A stretch of DNA of 64,000 nucleotides from Ardenticatenaceae bacterium (GTDB lineage Bacteria > Chloroflexota > Anaerolineae > Promineifilales > Promineifilaceae): NCBI GenBank assembly GCA_020634235.1, contig JACKCB010000002.1, forward strand, positions 1,550,001 through 1,614,000, read 5' to 3'. The notes under the pieces were generated by a model that ran no database searches, had not been told where the DNA came from, and worked only from the letters and a program-made list of their open reading frames with translations. The translations under genes were made by a program, and so were the position numbers. Positions 1 through 9,475 of the stretch are shown in pieces. Each line of letters begins with the position of its first letter. The stretch's first letter is position 1.

Positions 1-1
1 C

Positions 2-169
2 CTCCTCTCCTTCAGCCTGGCCGCCGCCGGCCTGGGCCGGGTGGCCGGCGCGCTGCTCGGCCCACTCGTGTGGAACCGCCTGGGGCTGCCTGGCGTCGGC
101 CTAACCGCGGCCCTCATCACCCTGCTGGGCAGCTTCATTCTGATACGCTACATCAAAGAGAGCGCCTGA
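2..169 (+). CDS. C-terminal end of a membrane transporter, probably MFS (partial)
   Basis: The gene enters from the left edge and stops at a TGA at 167-169. The 55 readable residues contain two hydrophobic stretches separated by a short charged or aromatic turn (GRVAGALLGPLVWNRLGLPG), then a last transmembrane helix and a basic tail ending IRYIKESA. This is how the final two helices of many major facilitator carriers look. The family call is inference from so short a piece. No substrate can be suggested. Confidence 0.5.
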   Translation, partial: LLSFSLAAAGLGRVAGALLGPLVWNRLGLPGVGLTAALITLLGSFILIRYIKESA

Positions 170-193
170 TACATATTCCCTAGTCCCGTCAAC

Positions 194-224
194 CAACTGG
201 CCCCGCGGCGACGCCGGCCAGTTG
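194..224. terminator. Stem-loop after the partial transporter gene
   Basis: CAACTGGCC at 194-202 pairs perfectly with GGCCAGTTG at 216-224 across a 13-nt GC-rich loop. It lies between the transporter stop and the hutI ribosome binding site. There is no T-run after it, so it could be a weak terminator, an mRNA stabilising hairpin or a regulator site. Confidence 0.35.
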
Positions 225-246
225 ACCCATTACAAGGAGACCTGCG

Positions 247-1506
247 GTGGAAAACGTCGATTTGCTAATTCATTCGGCCGCGCAGTTGTGCGTGGTGCCT
301 GCCCACAATGGACCACAGCGGGGCGCAGCCCTGGGTGACCTGGGCATCATCCCCGATGGGGCGCTGGCCGCCCACCAGGGCCGCATTGTGGCCACCGGCC
401 GGGCCGCCGACCTGCGGGCGCGCTTCCGGGCCACCAACGAGATAGACGCCACCGGCCGCTGCGTGCTGCCCGGTTTTGTAGACCCCCATACCCATCTGCC
501 CTGGTCGGGCGACCGGGCCAACGAGTTTGAGCAGCGGCTGGCCGGGGCAACCTACATGGAGATCATGGCCGGCGGTGGTGGTATTATGTCAACCGTGCGC
601 CAGACACGCCAGGCCAGCGTGGCCGACCTGGTGGCCGACAACCTGCCCCGCTTGCAACAAATGCTGGCCCACGGCACCACCAGTGCCGAGGCCAAAACAG
701 GCTACGGCCTGGATACCGCGGCCGAGCTAAAGCAGCTTGATGCGATGCTGGCTCTGGATGCGGCCCAGCCGGTGGAGCTGGCGCTGACTTTTCTGCCGGC
801 CCACGCCGTCCCGGCCGGGTACAGCGGCCGCACCGACGCTTACGTAGACCTGGTGGTGACAGAAATGCTCCCGGCCGGGGCGGCCTGGATGCGCCAACAC
901 AACCGCCCCCTCTTCTGCGACGTCTTCTGCGAGGCCGGCGTCTTTGACCTGGCCCAAACCCGGCGCATTCTAGAAACGGCCCGCGAACTGGGTTACAAGC
1001 TAAAAGTCCACGCCGACGAATTTGAAGGCTTAGGCGGCACGGCATTGGCGGTAGAATTGGGGGCGGTGTCGGCCGACCATCTGGTGCGCACACCGCCCGC
1101 CGACATTCAGGCCCTGGGGCGGGGCGACACAGTAGCCGTGGGGCTGCCGGGCACGCCCTTTGGCCTGGCCCATACGGAATACACCCCGGCCGGGCAGATT
1201 CTGGCCGCCGGCGGCGCGCTGGCCCTGGCCACCGACTGCAACCCCGGCACCTGCTGGTGCGAGTCGATGCAGATGGTCATTGCCCTGGCCTGCCGCTATA
1301 TGAAACTGACCCAGGCCCAGGCCGTGGCCGCAGCCACCCTCAATGCCGCCTATGCCATCGGCCGCGGCACGGAGATTGGCAGCCTGGAGGCCGGCAAGCA
1401 GGCCGATATCCTGCTCTTGTCCGTGGCCGATTATCGCCAACTGGGCTACCGTTTCGGCACCAACCTGGTCGAGATGGTCTTCAAACGCGGGCAGCGGGTG
1501 ATCTAA
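247..1506 (+). CDS. hutI: Imidazolonepropionase (histidine degradation)
   Basis: Cytoplasmic metal-dependent amidohydrolase that opens 4-imidazolone-5-propanoate to N-formimidoyl-L-glutamate in histidine breakdown. The 419 residues match the family length. The metal site HTH at residues 81-83 (in PHTHLPWSGDR) is present, followed by the HutI-typical glycine-rich AGGGGIMSTVRQTR around 108-121, a VHADEF metal motif in the middle and ATDCNPGT near 325. The GTG start at 247 is chosen because AAGGAGA lies 6 nt before it. No other hut gene is visible in the window, so the rest of the pathway must be elsewhere or to the left. Confidence 0.95.
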   Translation: MENVDLLIHSAAQLCVVPAHNGPQRGAALGDLGIIPDGALAAHQGRIVATGRAADLRARFRATNEIDATGRCVLPGFVDPHTHLPWSGDRANEFEQRLAGATYMEIMAGGGGIMSTVRQTRQASVADLVADNLPRLQQMLAHGTTSAEAKTGYGLDTAAELKQLDAMLALDAAQPVELALTFLPAHAVPAGYSGRTDAYVDLVVTEMLPAGAAWMRQHNRPLFCDVFCEAGVFDLAQTRRILETARELGYKLKVHADEFEGLGGTALAVELGAVSADHLVRTPPADIQALGRGDTVAVGLPGTPFGLAHTEYTPAGQILAAGGALALATDCNPGTCWCESMQMVIALACRYMKLTQAQAVAAATLNAAYAIGRGTEIGSLEAGKQADILLLSVADYRQLGYRFGTNLVEMVFKRGQRVI

Positions 1507-1536
1507 ACGGCCAAAACTCAACATAACGCGGTTCTA

Positions 1537-1564
1537 TTGCGCTGACTGGAGGGGTGGATATAAT
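1537..1564 (+). promoter_or_regulatory. Sigma-70-type promoter for the parvulin lipoprotein gene
   Basis: TTGCGC at 1537-1542 and a perfect TATAAT at 1559-1564 are separated by 16 bp. They lie in the 149-bp gap after hutI and about 90 nt before the next start codon. Confidence 0.6.
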
Positions 1565-1655
1565 GTTGTGCATAACATAATGTCGCGCGTGATGCGTCAG
1601 ACCCCATGGAGCCTGGCGGCAGATGACGGATTACGCCTTACGCAAGGATGTGGCT

Positions 1656-2666
1656 ATGCGTTTGCGCCTCTGGTTTGTGGCGGGGTTATTGATACTGGTC
1701 GGCCTGGTCGCCTGTTCGGACGAGTCGTCTTCGGCCACCTCGGTGGCGGTTCAGGACCCGGCCGGGACGCCCTTCGACGTCATGGCCACCACCCAGGCCC
1801 TGCCCACCCCCGTCCCGCCCACCGCCACCCCTATCCCGCCCACGCCAACGCCGGCCGACCCGCCGGTGGCCACGGTGAACGGCCAGCCCGTCACCCAATC
1901 GCAGTTGGCTCAGGCTGTGGCCCAGCGCAACCTGGGCCTGCAAGGGGCCGCCGACCCCGAGCTAAGCGAGGCCGAAATCCAGACCCAGATGCTGGATATC
2001 CTCATTGAGCAGGCGCTCATTGCCCAGGCGGCCGCGGCCAACAACATCCTCGTCAGCGCAGAAGAGGTAGACGCCGCCTATGCCGAACTGCGCCAGGCGG
2101 CCGAAGCGGCCGGTGGCGCGGGCAGCTTTGAGGTGTGGCTGCAAGAAAACCGCTGGACCGAGGCGGACCTGCGGGCCGCGCTGGCCCAACAAATGCTCAC
2201 CGAGCGGGTGATCGCCTTTGTGACGGCCGATGTGCCGGCCACCGCTCCCCAGGCCCACGCCCGCTATATCCAGGTGGACGATCCTGTGCTGGCCCAGTCG
2301 CTGGCAGACCAACTGCTGGCCGGGGCAGATTTTGCCACGCTGGCCCAGGCCAATTCGCTGGACCAGCAAACGGCGCGGGATGGCGGGGATTTGGGCTGGT
2401 TCCCGGCCGGGACACTGCTGGTACCCGAAGTCGATGCCGCCGCCTTCAGCTTACAGCCCGGCGGCACCAGCCCGGTGATCACCGTGACCAACGCCGCAAC
2501 CGGCGCAGCCAGTTACTACCTGGTGCAGCTCATCGAGATCGATCCCCAGCGCCCGCTCACCGCCGACGCGCGGGCTGTTTTATTGCAGGAACGCTTCGAA
2601 AGCTGGCTGGCCCAACTGTGGGCCAATGCTGAAATCGTCCGGTACACAGACCCCGGCACACAATAA
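1656..2666 (+). CDS. Parvulin-type peptidyl-prolyl isomerase lipoprotein
   Basis: Predicted extracytoplasmic lipoprotein foldase of the PrsA/SurA type. The start at 1656 is preferred over an in-frame ATG at 1623 because AAGGA sits 7 nt upstream and because it gives a clean lipoprotein signal with Cys20 in LVGLVAC. A Thr/Pro-rich linker (about residues 45-70) is followed by a SurA-N-like helical region containing VNGQPVTQSQLAQAV. A parvulin domain then covers roughly residues 210-305, with the family pattern ARDGGDLGWFPAG and a later AFSLQPGGTSPVI. The next gene starts 15 nt later, so the two are probably co-transcribed. Confidence 0.82.
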   Translation: MRLRLWFVAGLLILVGLVACSDESSSATSVAVQDPAGTPFDVMATTQALPTPVPPTATPIPPTPTPADPPVATVNGQPVTQSQLAQAVAQRNLGLQGAADPELSEAEIQTQMLDILIEQALIAQAAAANNILVSAEEVDAAYAELRQAAEAAGGAGSFEVWLQENRWTEADLRAALAQQMLTERVIAFVTADVPATAPQAHARYIQVDDPVLAQSLADQLLAGADFATLAQANSLDQQTARDGGDLGWFPAGTLLVPEVDAAAFSLQPGGTSPVITVTNAATGAASYYLVQLIEIDPQRPLTADARAVLLQERFESWLAQLWANAEIVRYTDPGTQ

Positions 2667-2681
2667 TCTGGAGAGGGTACA

Positions 2682-3476
2682 ATGCGCGGAGGAGGCTGTT
2701 TCGCCACAATTTTCAATATCGTCATGGCCCTGGTCATCATGGCCATCTTATTCGCGATCGTTGTGTTCGCGGCTATCCTGTTTGTGCCCAACACCGTGTA
2801 CCAGATCACCAGCGGGCTGGGGCTGCCCAGCATTGCCGGCGGCCCGGCCGAGGCCACACCAACCCTGGTGGCGGTGGCCGCCGTGCCCACCCCGCAGCCC
2901 ACCAGCACGCGAGGCAATGTGGTGCCCACCTTCACGCCGGTGCCCCTGCCACCCACCCTGCCCGTGCGGCCCACCAACACCCTGCGGCCCACGCTGCCCC
3001 CCTCCATCACCCCCACCTTCCCGCCGCCAACCGCCACCTCCACCCCCACAGAGACGCCAACCAACACCCCCACGCCCGGCCCATCGGCCACGGCCTCGGC
3101 CACGCGCTCGCCTTTCCCGTTCACCAGCAGCATCAACAGCCCCATCTACCTGCAAAACTTTGCCAACAACGCCCAATGCAACTGGCTGGGCATCGCCGGC
3201 GAAGTGCTAGACCTTAACCGTAACCCGGTGTCAACCGGCAGCTACCGGGTGCACGTTTGGGGCAGCGGCATCGACGAACGTGTGGTTGTCGGCACCGCCC
3301 CCGCCTACAGCCCCTCCGGCTGGGAACAGTTCGTCCACAACGCCCCGGCCGTGCGCGACTACAACTTGCAGTTGGAAACGCCCGAAGGCAGCGCCGTCTC
3401 GCAGGTCTACGCAGTGCAGACACGGGCAAGCTGCAACGAAAACCTGCTCTACTTCGTCTTCGTGCAAAACCATTGA
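2682..3476 (+). CDS. Membrane-anchored surface protein with Thr/Pro-rich stalk
   Basis: A protein of 264 residues that I do not recognise as a named family. One strongly hydrophobic helix near residues 10-40 anchors it. A long low-complexity stalk rich in T and P (about residues 60-145) follows. The C-terminal globular part of about 115 residues contains two cysteines (QCNWLG and ASCNEN) and beta-type sequence with YRVHVWGSG and SGWEQFVH. The layout suggests an exported domain held away from the membrane. GGAGAGGGT lies just before the ATG. It follows the parvulin lipoprotein closely, which could be a partner in its folding (inference). Confidence 0.7.
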   Translation: MRGGGCFATIFNIVMALVIMAILFAIVVFAAILFVPNTVYQITSGLGLPSIAGGPAEATPTLVAVAAVPTPQPTSTRGNVVPTFTPVPLPPTLPVRPTNTLRPTLPPSITPTFPPPTATSTPTETPTNTPTPGPSATASATRSPFPFTSSINSPIYLQNFANNAQCNWLGIAGEVLDLNRNPVSTGSYRVHVWGSGIDERVVVGTAPAYSPSGWEQFVHNAPAVRDYNLQLETPEGSAVSQVYAVQTRASCNENLLYFVFVQNH

Positions 3477-3521
3477 GTGGTCAGCCAACAAGCCGAGGCA
3501 GTAACACGCTGACACGTTGAA

Positions 3522-4334
3522 ATGCCTGTTCTCTACCTGGTCGGCACGCCAATTGGCAATTTAGAGGATATCAGCCTGCGGGCACTGCGCGTGCTGCGCG
3601 AGGTGAGCCTGATTGCGGCGGAGGACACACGCCACACGGGCCGGCTGCTGCACCACTTTGAGATCAACACCCCCCTCATCAGCTACCACGAGCATAACGA
3701 GGCGCAGCGCACGGAGCAACTGCTGGCTCACCTGGCCCAGGGAGATGTGGCCCTGGTTTCCGATGCCGGGATGCCTGGCCTGTCTGACCCTGGCTACAAG
3801 CTGGTGGCCGCGGCGGTGGCGGCGGGCATCGTGGTGTCACCCATTCCCGGCCCGGCCGCGGCGATTGCGGCCCTGGTGAGCAGCGGCCTGCCAACCGACC
3901 GCTTTCTCTTCCTGGGCTTCTTGCCGCGCCAGCGCAAGGCCCGCCGCAGCGCGCTGCAAGAGGTAGCCAATCTGCCGTTTACACTGGTGCTTTACGAAGC
4001 GCCGCACCGGCTGGCGGCGCTGCTGGCCGACGTGGTGCAGGAATTGGGCAACCGGCCGGTGACCATTGCGCGGGAATTAACCAAGCTGTACGAGGAGTTC
4101 TGGCGGGGCACGGCCGAGGACGCGGCCGCCCATTTTGGCCAGGAGCAGGTGCGGGGGGAGGTTACGGTGGTGGTTGGCGGGGCCGCCCCGGCCGGGAGCG
4201 AACCGTGGACCGAGGCGGAAGTGCGGGCCGCATTGGCCGACCAACTAGCCCAGGGGCTGCCGCGCAAAACCGCCGCCGCCGTGGTGGCCGCGCAGGCTGG
4301 CTGGCGCAAGCGCGACGTTTACGCCCTGGCGTGA
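3522..4334 (+). CDS. rsmI: 16S rRNA (cytidine-1402-2'-O)-methyltransferase
   Basis: SAM-dependent tetrapyrrole-methylase-fold enzyme that methylates the ribose of C1402 in the decoding centre of 16S rRNA. The N-terminus LYLVGTPIGNLEDIS and the following EDTRHT and SDAGMPGLSDPG motifs are diagnostic of RsmI. The 270-residue length fits, with a C-terminal extension beyond the methylase core that is usual in the family. It lies 45 nt after the surface protein gene on the same strand and converges with the minus-strand lipoprotein gene, 31 nt away. Confidence 0.95.
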   Translation: MPVLYLVGTPIGNLEDISLRALRVLREVSLIAAEDTRHTGRLLHHFEINTPLISYHEHNEAQRTEQLLAHLAQGDVALVSDAGMPGLSDPGYKLVAAAVAAGIVVSPIPGPAAAIAALVSSGLPTDRFLFLGFLPRQRKARRSALQEVANLPFTLVLYEAPHRLAALLADVVQELGNRPVTIARELTKLYEEFWRGTAEDAAAHFGQEQVRGEVTVVVGGAAPAGSEPWTEAEVRAALADQLAQGLPRKTAAAVVAAQAGWRKRDVYALA

Positions 4335-4365
4335 TGGGCAGCAACGCGGCGTGCCGCCGGTCGCC

Positions 4366-6462
4366 TCACTGCACCAGGCGCAGCGTGAGGCGGTAGCTGG
4401 CGGCCACGCCCAGCGATTCACGCACAATGATGGTCCAGGTGCCGCCGGCCGCAAGAGTGTAGCTGGGCAGCTCTTCGGTTTCGCCATCACGCCCCTCGTC
4501 CACCACCTGCACCAGATTCCCGGCCGGGTCGCGCAGCAGCAGCACAAAATCCCCATCAACCGCCGGGATCAGCTCCAGGCGAACCGTATCACCCGCCTCG
4601 CCGCTAAAGGACCAGGTATGGTCCTGGCCGGCGGGCAACGTGCCCGTAATGGCCTGCCCATAACTGACCACCCCGGCCTCAATCTGCGCCGTATTGCCCC
4701 GGAATTCCAACATTAGCTCATAGTCGCCCGGCCGGCCCATAAACTCCTGCACCAGGATGATGTACTGGCCATCGTCCGGCAGCGTCGCCTCGATGGTCTC
4801 GGCCCGGCCGGCGTAATAGGCATCCGCTTCGGCCAACCGGTCTACATCGGCATTGAGCAGCCAGACGTGCATGTCTAGCGTGTTGGCCAGCGGTGTCACC
4901 ACAATACGGACCTGGTCATCGCGGTAACCTTCAAAGAACCAGGCATGGGCTTCGTTGCTGAGCAGATTTTCTTGCTTCACGTCGCCATACAGGAGGTCGC
5001 CGGCGTCGTAGAAGTTTTGCGTTTCTTCTGCGCCTTCGGCCAGGGAAAGAGTGTAAGCGCCGCCGCTGCCGCTGAAGCCGGAAATATGGATGCTGTATTG
5101 GCCGGCGGTGGGCAGCACAAGGCCGGAAATGATCTCGGCATCGCCGCTAAAGCCCTCATCCAGGCTGATCAGCACAGCCCCGGCCGGGTCATATACAGCC
5201 AGGACGCCATCCAGATCATCCACCGAAGGGGTGAAGATGACGCTGACCACCTGGCCGGCGGTCCCGTTGAAGGTCCATATCTGGGTCCCCCCGGCCGGGA
5301 GCTCGCCCATGATCACTTCGCCGATTTCGATAGGGCCACCGCTGCCAAACTGGGGATCGTCGGTGACCAACAGGCCAATCTGGTAGGGGCCGGGGCTGCC
5401 AAAAAACTCCTTCACCACAATAACGTAGCGCCCCGCTTCTGGTAAGCGCACATCGGTCAACGTTTCCGTGTCGCCGGCATAGCCAAAATCTGCCGTACTC
5501 ACCGTCTGGCCGGAGGGCGCAATGAGGGCAAAAGTCAGGTCCAGGCTGGTATCGGTGGGGATAACGGTGATGGTGGCATACCGCCCCACTTCGGCCTCAA
5601 ACGCCCAGACGTCTGGCGTGGCGGCCGTGATGCTGGCGTTGGTCAGGGCACTGCTGGTGAGGTTGCCCTGGAAAACGGGCGTGATCTCCAGGCTGGGCAC
5701 GACGCCGGTCAGCGCATCGTACACCACAATGGTGTTCATCATGTCGTCGAATAGGGGCAGGTAAGCGTCCCAATTTTCGGCGGCGGTGCCCAGTTGGAAG
5801 TAGACGGGCAGGTTGGAGGAGGGCTGGGCGAAGAGCAGCAGCCGGTAGCGCAGGGGAACTTCCCCGGCCGGGGGCAGCGCGTTGAGCAGATCCGCCGACA
5901 GGTCCACGTAAGCCCCCGTGACGCCATTGGCCTGGATGGGCAGGACCTGGACGGCCGCACCCCGTGTATCCAGTTGGGCGTTGTTATCTACCAGCAGTTG
6001 CAGGGTGGCGGCCGGGTCGGTGGTGGGTGTCCCGGCCGGGGAGACAAAGCCCAACACGAAGGCCCCGGAGCCAATGTCCTGGGCAGTCGCCAACTGATTA
6101 GCCGTCTCCTTACGATCAGCCCAGAAGAGAGGCTGCGATCCTAGCATTTCATTTTCGGCTACCTCGGCCAGTACGGCACTCACATCTACCCAGGTGCCCG
6201 GAACTGTAATGGCCAGCCCCAGGGCACTCCCACCTACCGCACGCGGCGCGAAGCTGGTTGGTTTGGGGGTCAGGGTGGGCGGCACGGGATTCGTCGCCCG
6301 CGGCGTGCTGGTTTCCAACGGTGGGAAGGTTGGCGTGGAGGCCTGGGTGGCCTTGGGTGCCGTTAGAACCACCACCGGGGTTGCCTGTTTCTCAGGCGGC
6401 AGCGGCCGGCAGGCCACTGTGACACACAGTAAAACGCCAAGAACCCAATAGCGCTTTTTCAT
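4366..6462 (-). CDS. Large lipoprotein with four pre-peptidase C-terminal (PPC)-like repeats
   Basis: Exported lipoprotein of 698 residues. The lipobox is LLCVTVAC near residue 18, followed by a Thr/Pro-rich spacer. A first domain of about 190 residues (containing APRAVGGSALGLAITVPGTW) resembles no family I can name. It is followed by four beta-sandwich repeats of about 115 residues, each with the PPC-like signature of a 'W-x-F' strand, 'DLDxxLxVYDPAG' and a closing 'AGxYxIxIxxFxGSxGxYxLxL'. PPC domains are usually found on secreted enzymes, but no catalytic domain is visible here. The ATG at 6462 is chosen because AAGGAG lies 7 nt upstream; a GTG codon directly before it is less likely. Confidence 0.75.
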   Translation of the reverse strand: MKKRYWVLGVLLCVTVACRPLPPEKQATPVVVLTAPKATQASTPTFPPLETSTPRATNPVPPTLTPKPTSFAPRAVGGSALGLAITVPGTWVDVSAVLAEVAENEMLGSQPLFWADRKETANQLATAQDIGSGAFVLGFVSPAGTPTTDPAATLQLLVDNNAQLDTRGAAVQVLPIQANGVTGAYVDLSADLLNALPPAGEVPLRYRLLLFAQPSSNLPVYFQLGTAAENWDAYLPLFDDMMNTIVVYDALTGVVPSLEITPVFQGNLTSSALTNASITAATPDVWAFEAEVGRYATITVIPTDTSLDLTFALIAPSGQTVSTADFGYAGDTETLTDVRLPEAGRYVIVVKEFFGSPGPYQIGLLVTDDPQFGSGGPIEIGEVIMGELPAGGTQIWTFNGTAGQVVSVIFTPSVDDLDGVLAVYDPAGAVLISLDEGFSGDAEIISGLVLPTAGQYSIHISGFSGSGGAYTLSLAEGAEETQNFYDAGDLLYGDVKQENLLSNEAHAWFFEGYRDDQVRIVVTPLANTLDMHVWLLNADVDRLAEADAYYAGRAETIEATLPDDGQYIILVQEFMGRPGDYELMLEFRGNTAQIEAGVVSYGQAITGTLPAGQDHTWSFSGEAGDTVRLELIPAVDGDFVLLLRDPAGNLVQVVDEGRDGETEELPSYTLAAGGTWTIIVRESLGVAASYRLTLRLVQ

Positions 6463-6682
6463 CACGTCGCTCCTTCAAAGTCCTGCGCAACTCAGGTTTG
6501 ATGACCGCCCCGGCCGGGATCAAGCCAGGCGCCAGAGTGCGCAAACCGTCAGCGACCAGGAAACACCCAGCCACCATCCAGGAACGACAAAAGGATCATC
6601 GACAGCAAGAGGATGCAGCAAAGCAGACCCACCCCCAGATTGGGACACACAGACTCCTACCTCCGGCCGGGGCACACAGCCA

Positions 6683-8146
6683 CTACGAAGGCGAAGGAGT
6701 TGGTGTTGGGGTCACCAGCTGCCAATCATTGCCGAGAATAATCAAAATGTCATATTCGCCGGCCGGTTTGGCACCGTCACTAATATTGAGCGGGGGGATA
6801 TCCAGCAGTTGGGCCAGGTAACTTACCGTGTATGGAAAGGACCCATACACCACCATGCGCGAGGTCACATACGTGGACGCATCGGCATTGCCGATCTCGA
6901 CCACATCGATGTTGTATTGGCGCAGGTACTCCTGAGTGGCCGCTGCCAGACCGAAGGTCGCGGTACCGTTGAGCACGGCAACACGCGCGTTTTCCTGAGC
7001 AGCACGTTGTGGCAAATCCTCAATGACCGGGGCAGGAATGGGCGAAGGGGCGAAAAGTTCATCACGCAGCACACGGATCTGCTCACGTTGCGGGGCCAGG
7101 ACCTGTTGTCCGTCTGGTGTTGTCTCTGGGTAGACATAATTATAGTCTATCACCGCCAGGCGGATGTTTTCTTGAGGGATATCCTGGGCCAGCAGAGCTA
7201 ACTGAATTGCTTCATCAAGCGTCATATTGGTGCGAACGTTGGTCTGGAATGACTGCCATAACTGCGGCGCCTGAACGATTAGGCGGGGAACCATGTTGAC
7301 GTTTAGAATGGTATCGCGCACGGCCATCAGGACTTGTTGTTGGCGGCCGGCCCGATCAACGTCACCCCCAAAGGTAGCGCGCGTACGGGCATATTTCAGA
7401 GCCTCTTCCCCATTTAGATGGTGCTCACCGGCTGTAATCGTGAAAGGATCATAGCCATAACAGCGGTCAGGGTAACGCCGGTCGTCGATATCTTCCGATA
7501 CTTCAACGTCGATACCCCCGATTAAATCAACAAATTCAATGAATGCGTCAAAGTTGACGGCGCCATAGTATTGGATGGGAATGCCTAACATGGCTTCCAC
7601 CGTCTCTACCGCCAACGTCGGCCCGCCCCCCGGATAGTTTGCGACCTCACCCAAGAAGTTGGCCTGATTGATGCGGTCTACCCCAAAGTTGGGGATTTCG
7701 CCCCACAGGTCGCGTGGCAGCGACAAGGCCACAGCCGACATGGCCACCGGATCAATGCTGACCAGCATCATGGTATCGGTATGGGTTGGCCCGCTCTCGT
7801 CGCAGCGCTGGTCAATGCCCAGCAGCAAGATGCTCACCCGCTCCTGGCCAGACCAGGGCTGGAAGCTGCTGGTATCGATGTCTTCGGGGAGCGTGGTGTC
7901 GCTGGTAATCACGGGGTCGGCCAGGTTGGTTTGTGCGCCCCCGGCCGGGGCGGACAGGTCCCCCGCCTCCACAGCAAAGTCCGGCTGCGTCACTTCCCAG
8001 CCAGAAGCCAGCGACTGGGTTGTACGAAACACCCAAACGCCCCCAGCCACTACCAGACAGAGAAGCACAACAAGAAGAAGGCCCAAACCCCACAAGGGTA
8101 GGCGAACCGCCGGTCGTATTTTCCGATTATGCGCGTTATCAGCCAT
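6683..8146 (-). CDS. LytR-CpsA-Psr (LCP) family protein with C-terminal LytR_C domain
   Basis: Membrane-anchored phosphotransferase family that attaches glycopolymers to the cell wall or envelope. A short cytoplasmic N-terminus is followed by a transmembrane helix near residues 17-38. The LCP domain (about 105-280) includes HTDTMMLVSIDP, SLPRDLW and GGIDVEV, and an arginine-rich KYARTRATFGGDVDRAGRQQ. A LytR_C domain at about 385-465 has ARVAVLNGTATFGLA. The tail is TP-rich. The gene stands alone on the minus strand with its own extended -10 promoter. Confidence 0.9.
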   Translation of the reverse strand: MADNAHNRKIRPAVRLPLWGLGLLLVVLLCLVVAGGVWVFRTTQSLASGWEVTQPDFAVEAGDLSAPAGGAQTNLADPVITSDTTLPEDIDTSSFQPWSGQERVSILLLGIDQRCDESGPTHTDTMMLVSIDPVAMSAVALSLPRDLWGEIPNFGVDRINQANFLGEVANYPGGGPTLAVETVEAMLGIPIQYYGAVNFDAFIEFVDLIGGIDVEVSEDIDDRRYPDRCYGYDPFTITAGEHHLNGEEALKYARTRATFGGDVDRAGRQQQVLMAVRDTILNVNMVPRLIVQAPQLWQSFQTNVRTNMTLDEAIQLALLAQDIPQENIRLAVIDYNYVYPETTPDGQQVLAPQREQIRVLRDELFAPSPIPAPVIEDLPQRAAQENARVAVLNGTATFGLAAATQEYLRQYNIDVVEIGNADASTYVTSRMVVYGSFPYTVSYLAQLLDIPPLNISDGAKPAGEYDILIILGNDWQLVTPTPTPSPS

Positions 8147-8240
8147 ACACTTCAGTGGTACTGCCTAGCATCTTACCCCGCCAAACCGCACACGGCACGC
8201 AGGCAAATGGACCAGAGACCCAGATATAGGGCAGAAGCGC

Positions 8241-8249
8241 ATTATAGCA
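8241..8249 (-). promoter_or_regulatory. Extended -10 promoter for the LCP gene
   Basis: On the minus strand the sequence reads TGCTATAAT, a perfect -10 hexamer with an upstream TG dinucleotide. It lies about 95 nt before the LCP start codon. No good -35 is seen, as is usual for extended -10 promoters. Confidence 0.5.
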
Positions 8250-8349
8250 TGGGAAGAAGGGAACGCAACGCGCAGCGCGTCACCGGGGCAGCCGGGCCAC
8301 ACAGCCCGTCTCAGACCAGAGGTCAGCCACCTGAAAACCCCCAACCGGC

Positions 8350-9333
8350 TCACATCCATGCCCGGCGGCGCATCCACCAGAACATGGCCACTGGCAGCAG
8401 CAGCATGAACGCCAGCACAAGAGCCAGCATCCCCATCCCCGTCCAGAAATTAGACGGCAGCACCGCCTGGAAGAAATTCATCCCGAAAAAGCCCGTCAGA
8501 AAGGTTAGGGGCATAAACAGGGTAGTGATAATGGTCAGCGTCTTCATGATGTCATTCATGCGATTGTTGACCACCGACAGATAAATGTCCATGCTGCCCA
8601 GCACCAGGTCGCGCAGGTTGTCGCTCATGTCGTAGAGGCGAATCATGTGGTCCGCCACGTCGCGGAAATAGATGCGGTCTTTGGGCCCGATGGTGGCATA
8701 ATCGTCCCGGGCCAGCTTGTTCACCACCTCGCGCTGCGGGGCCAGCACCCGGCGCAGCCGCAAGCACATCCGCTTAAATATGAACAATTGCGCCAGCAGC
8801 GCCGGTGACGGCTCCTCGAAGATGCTGTTCTCCAACTGAGCCAGATCCTCCTCCATATCATCAATGGCCAGCAGATACCTGTCCACCAACTCGTCGATCA
8901 ACCGGTAGAGCAGATGATCCGCCCCGTGCTGCAGCCAGCGCGTGTCGCGCTGACACGTCTCCCACACCTGATCAACGGCGGCGATGGCCTGCTTGTGATA
9001 GGTGACCAGGAATCCCCGGCCCAGGAACACGTCTAGCTCCGGCAGCAAAATCGTTCGCTGGGCAGCATCGTAGGCCACATCCTGAAATACCAGGTAGAGG
9101 TAAGTGTCCCAATCATCCACCTTGGGGATGTGCGTTTCGTGCAAGGCGTCGTCGATGGCCAGCGGGTGGAAGCCAAAGGTTTGCTGCAGCAGGTTTTCAA
9201 TAGCGCTGCCGCCATCGCCCATCAGATCAACCCACAGAAGGCCCTGCCCGCCAGACATGACGGCGGTTAAAGCTTCGGTCGTCACATCGACGATTCTTGT
9301 CTCGTTTACAGCATCTTTGTAGAGGGCACGCAT
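8350..9333 (-). CDS. corA: CorA-type magnesium/cobalt channel
   Basis: Homopentameric divalent-cation channel of the inner membrane. The protein of 327 residues has the usual acidic and helical cytoplasmic domain, then two C-terminal membrane helices with the signature GMN in FLTGFFGMNF between them and a basic tail RRRAWM. The start at 9333 is preferred: GGAG lies 9 nt upstream and the protein then begins MRALYKDAV. Reading further upstream in frame would add 65 unlikely residues overlapping the alr promoter and coding start. Confidence 0.93.
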   Translation of the reverse strand: MRALYKDAVNETRIVDVTTEALTAVMSGGQGLLWVDLMGDGGSAIENLLQQTFGFHPLAIDDALHETHIPKVDDWDTYLYLVFQDVAYDAAQRTILLPELDVFLGRGFLVTYHKQAIAAVDQVWETCQRDTRWLQHGADHLLYRLIDELVDRYLLAIDDMEEDLAQLENSIFEEPSPALLAQLFIFKRMCLRLRRVLAPQREVVNKLARDDYATIGPKDRIYFRDVADHMIRLYDMSDNLRDLVLGSMDIYLSVVNNRMNDIMKTLTIITTLFMPLTFLTGFFGMNFFQAVLPSNFWTGMGMLALVLAFMLLLPVAMFWWMRRRAWM

Positions 9334-9387
9334 ACGGATCATCTCCAACTTCTTGGGGCAGGCCGCAACCCGGCCGGGGAAGGCACC

Positions 9388-9396
9388 ATTGTAGCA
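9388..9396 (-). promoter_or_regulatory. Extended -10 promoter for corA
   Basis: The minus strand reads TGCTACAAT about 55 nt upstream of the corA start. It is divergent from the alr promoter at 9435-9464. A CCGGCCGGG copy flanks it on each side. Confidence 0.45.
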
Positions 9397-9434
9397 TGCT
9401 CCGGCCGGGCGCAAACACGGCAAAAACCCCCACA

Positions 9435-9464
9435 TTGCCCCTGTCGGATAAATACGAGTAAAAT
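9435..9464 (+). promoter_or_regulatory. Promoter of alr, nearly leaderless
   Basis: TTGCCC at 9435-9440 and TAAAAT at 9459-9464 have an 18-bp spacer. Only 11 nt separate the -10 from the alr ATG, so the 5' leader would be about 4 nt long. No ribosome binding site fits. Confidence 0.55.
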
Positions 9465-9475
9465 CCTGGCCTACT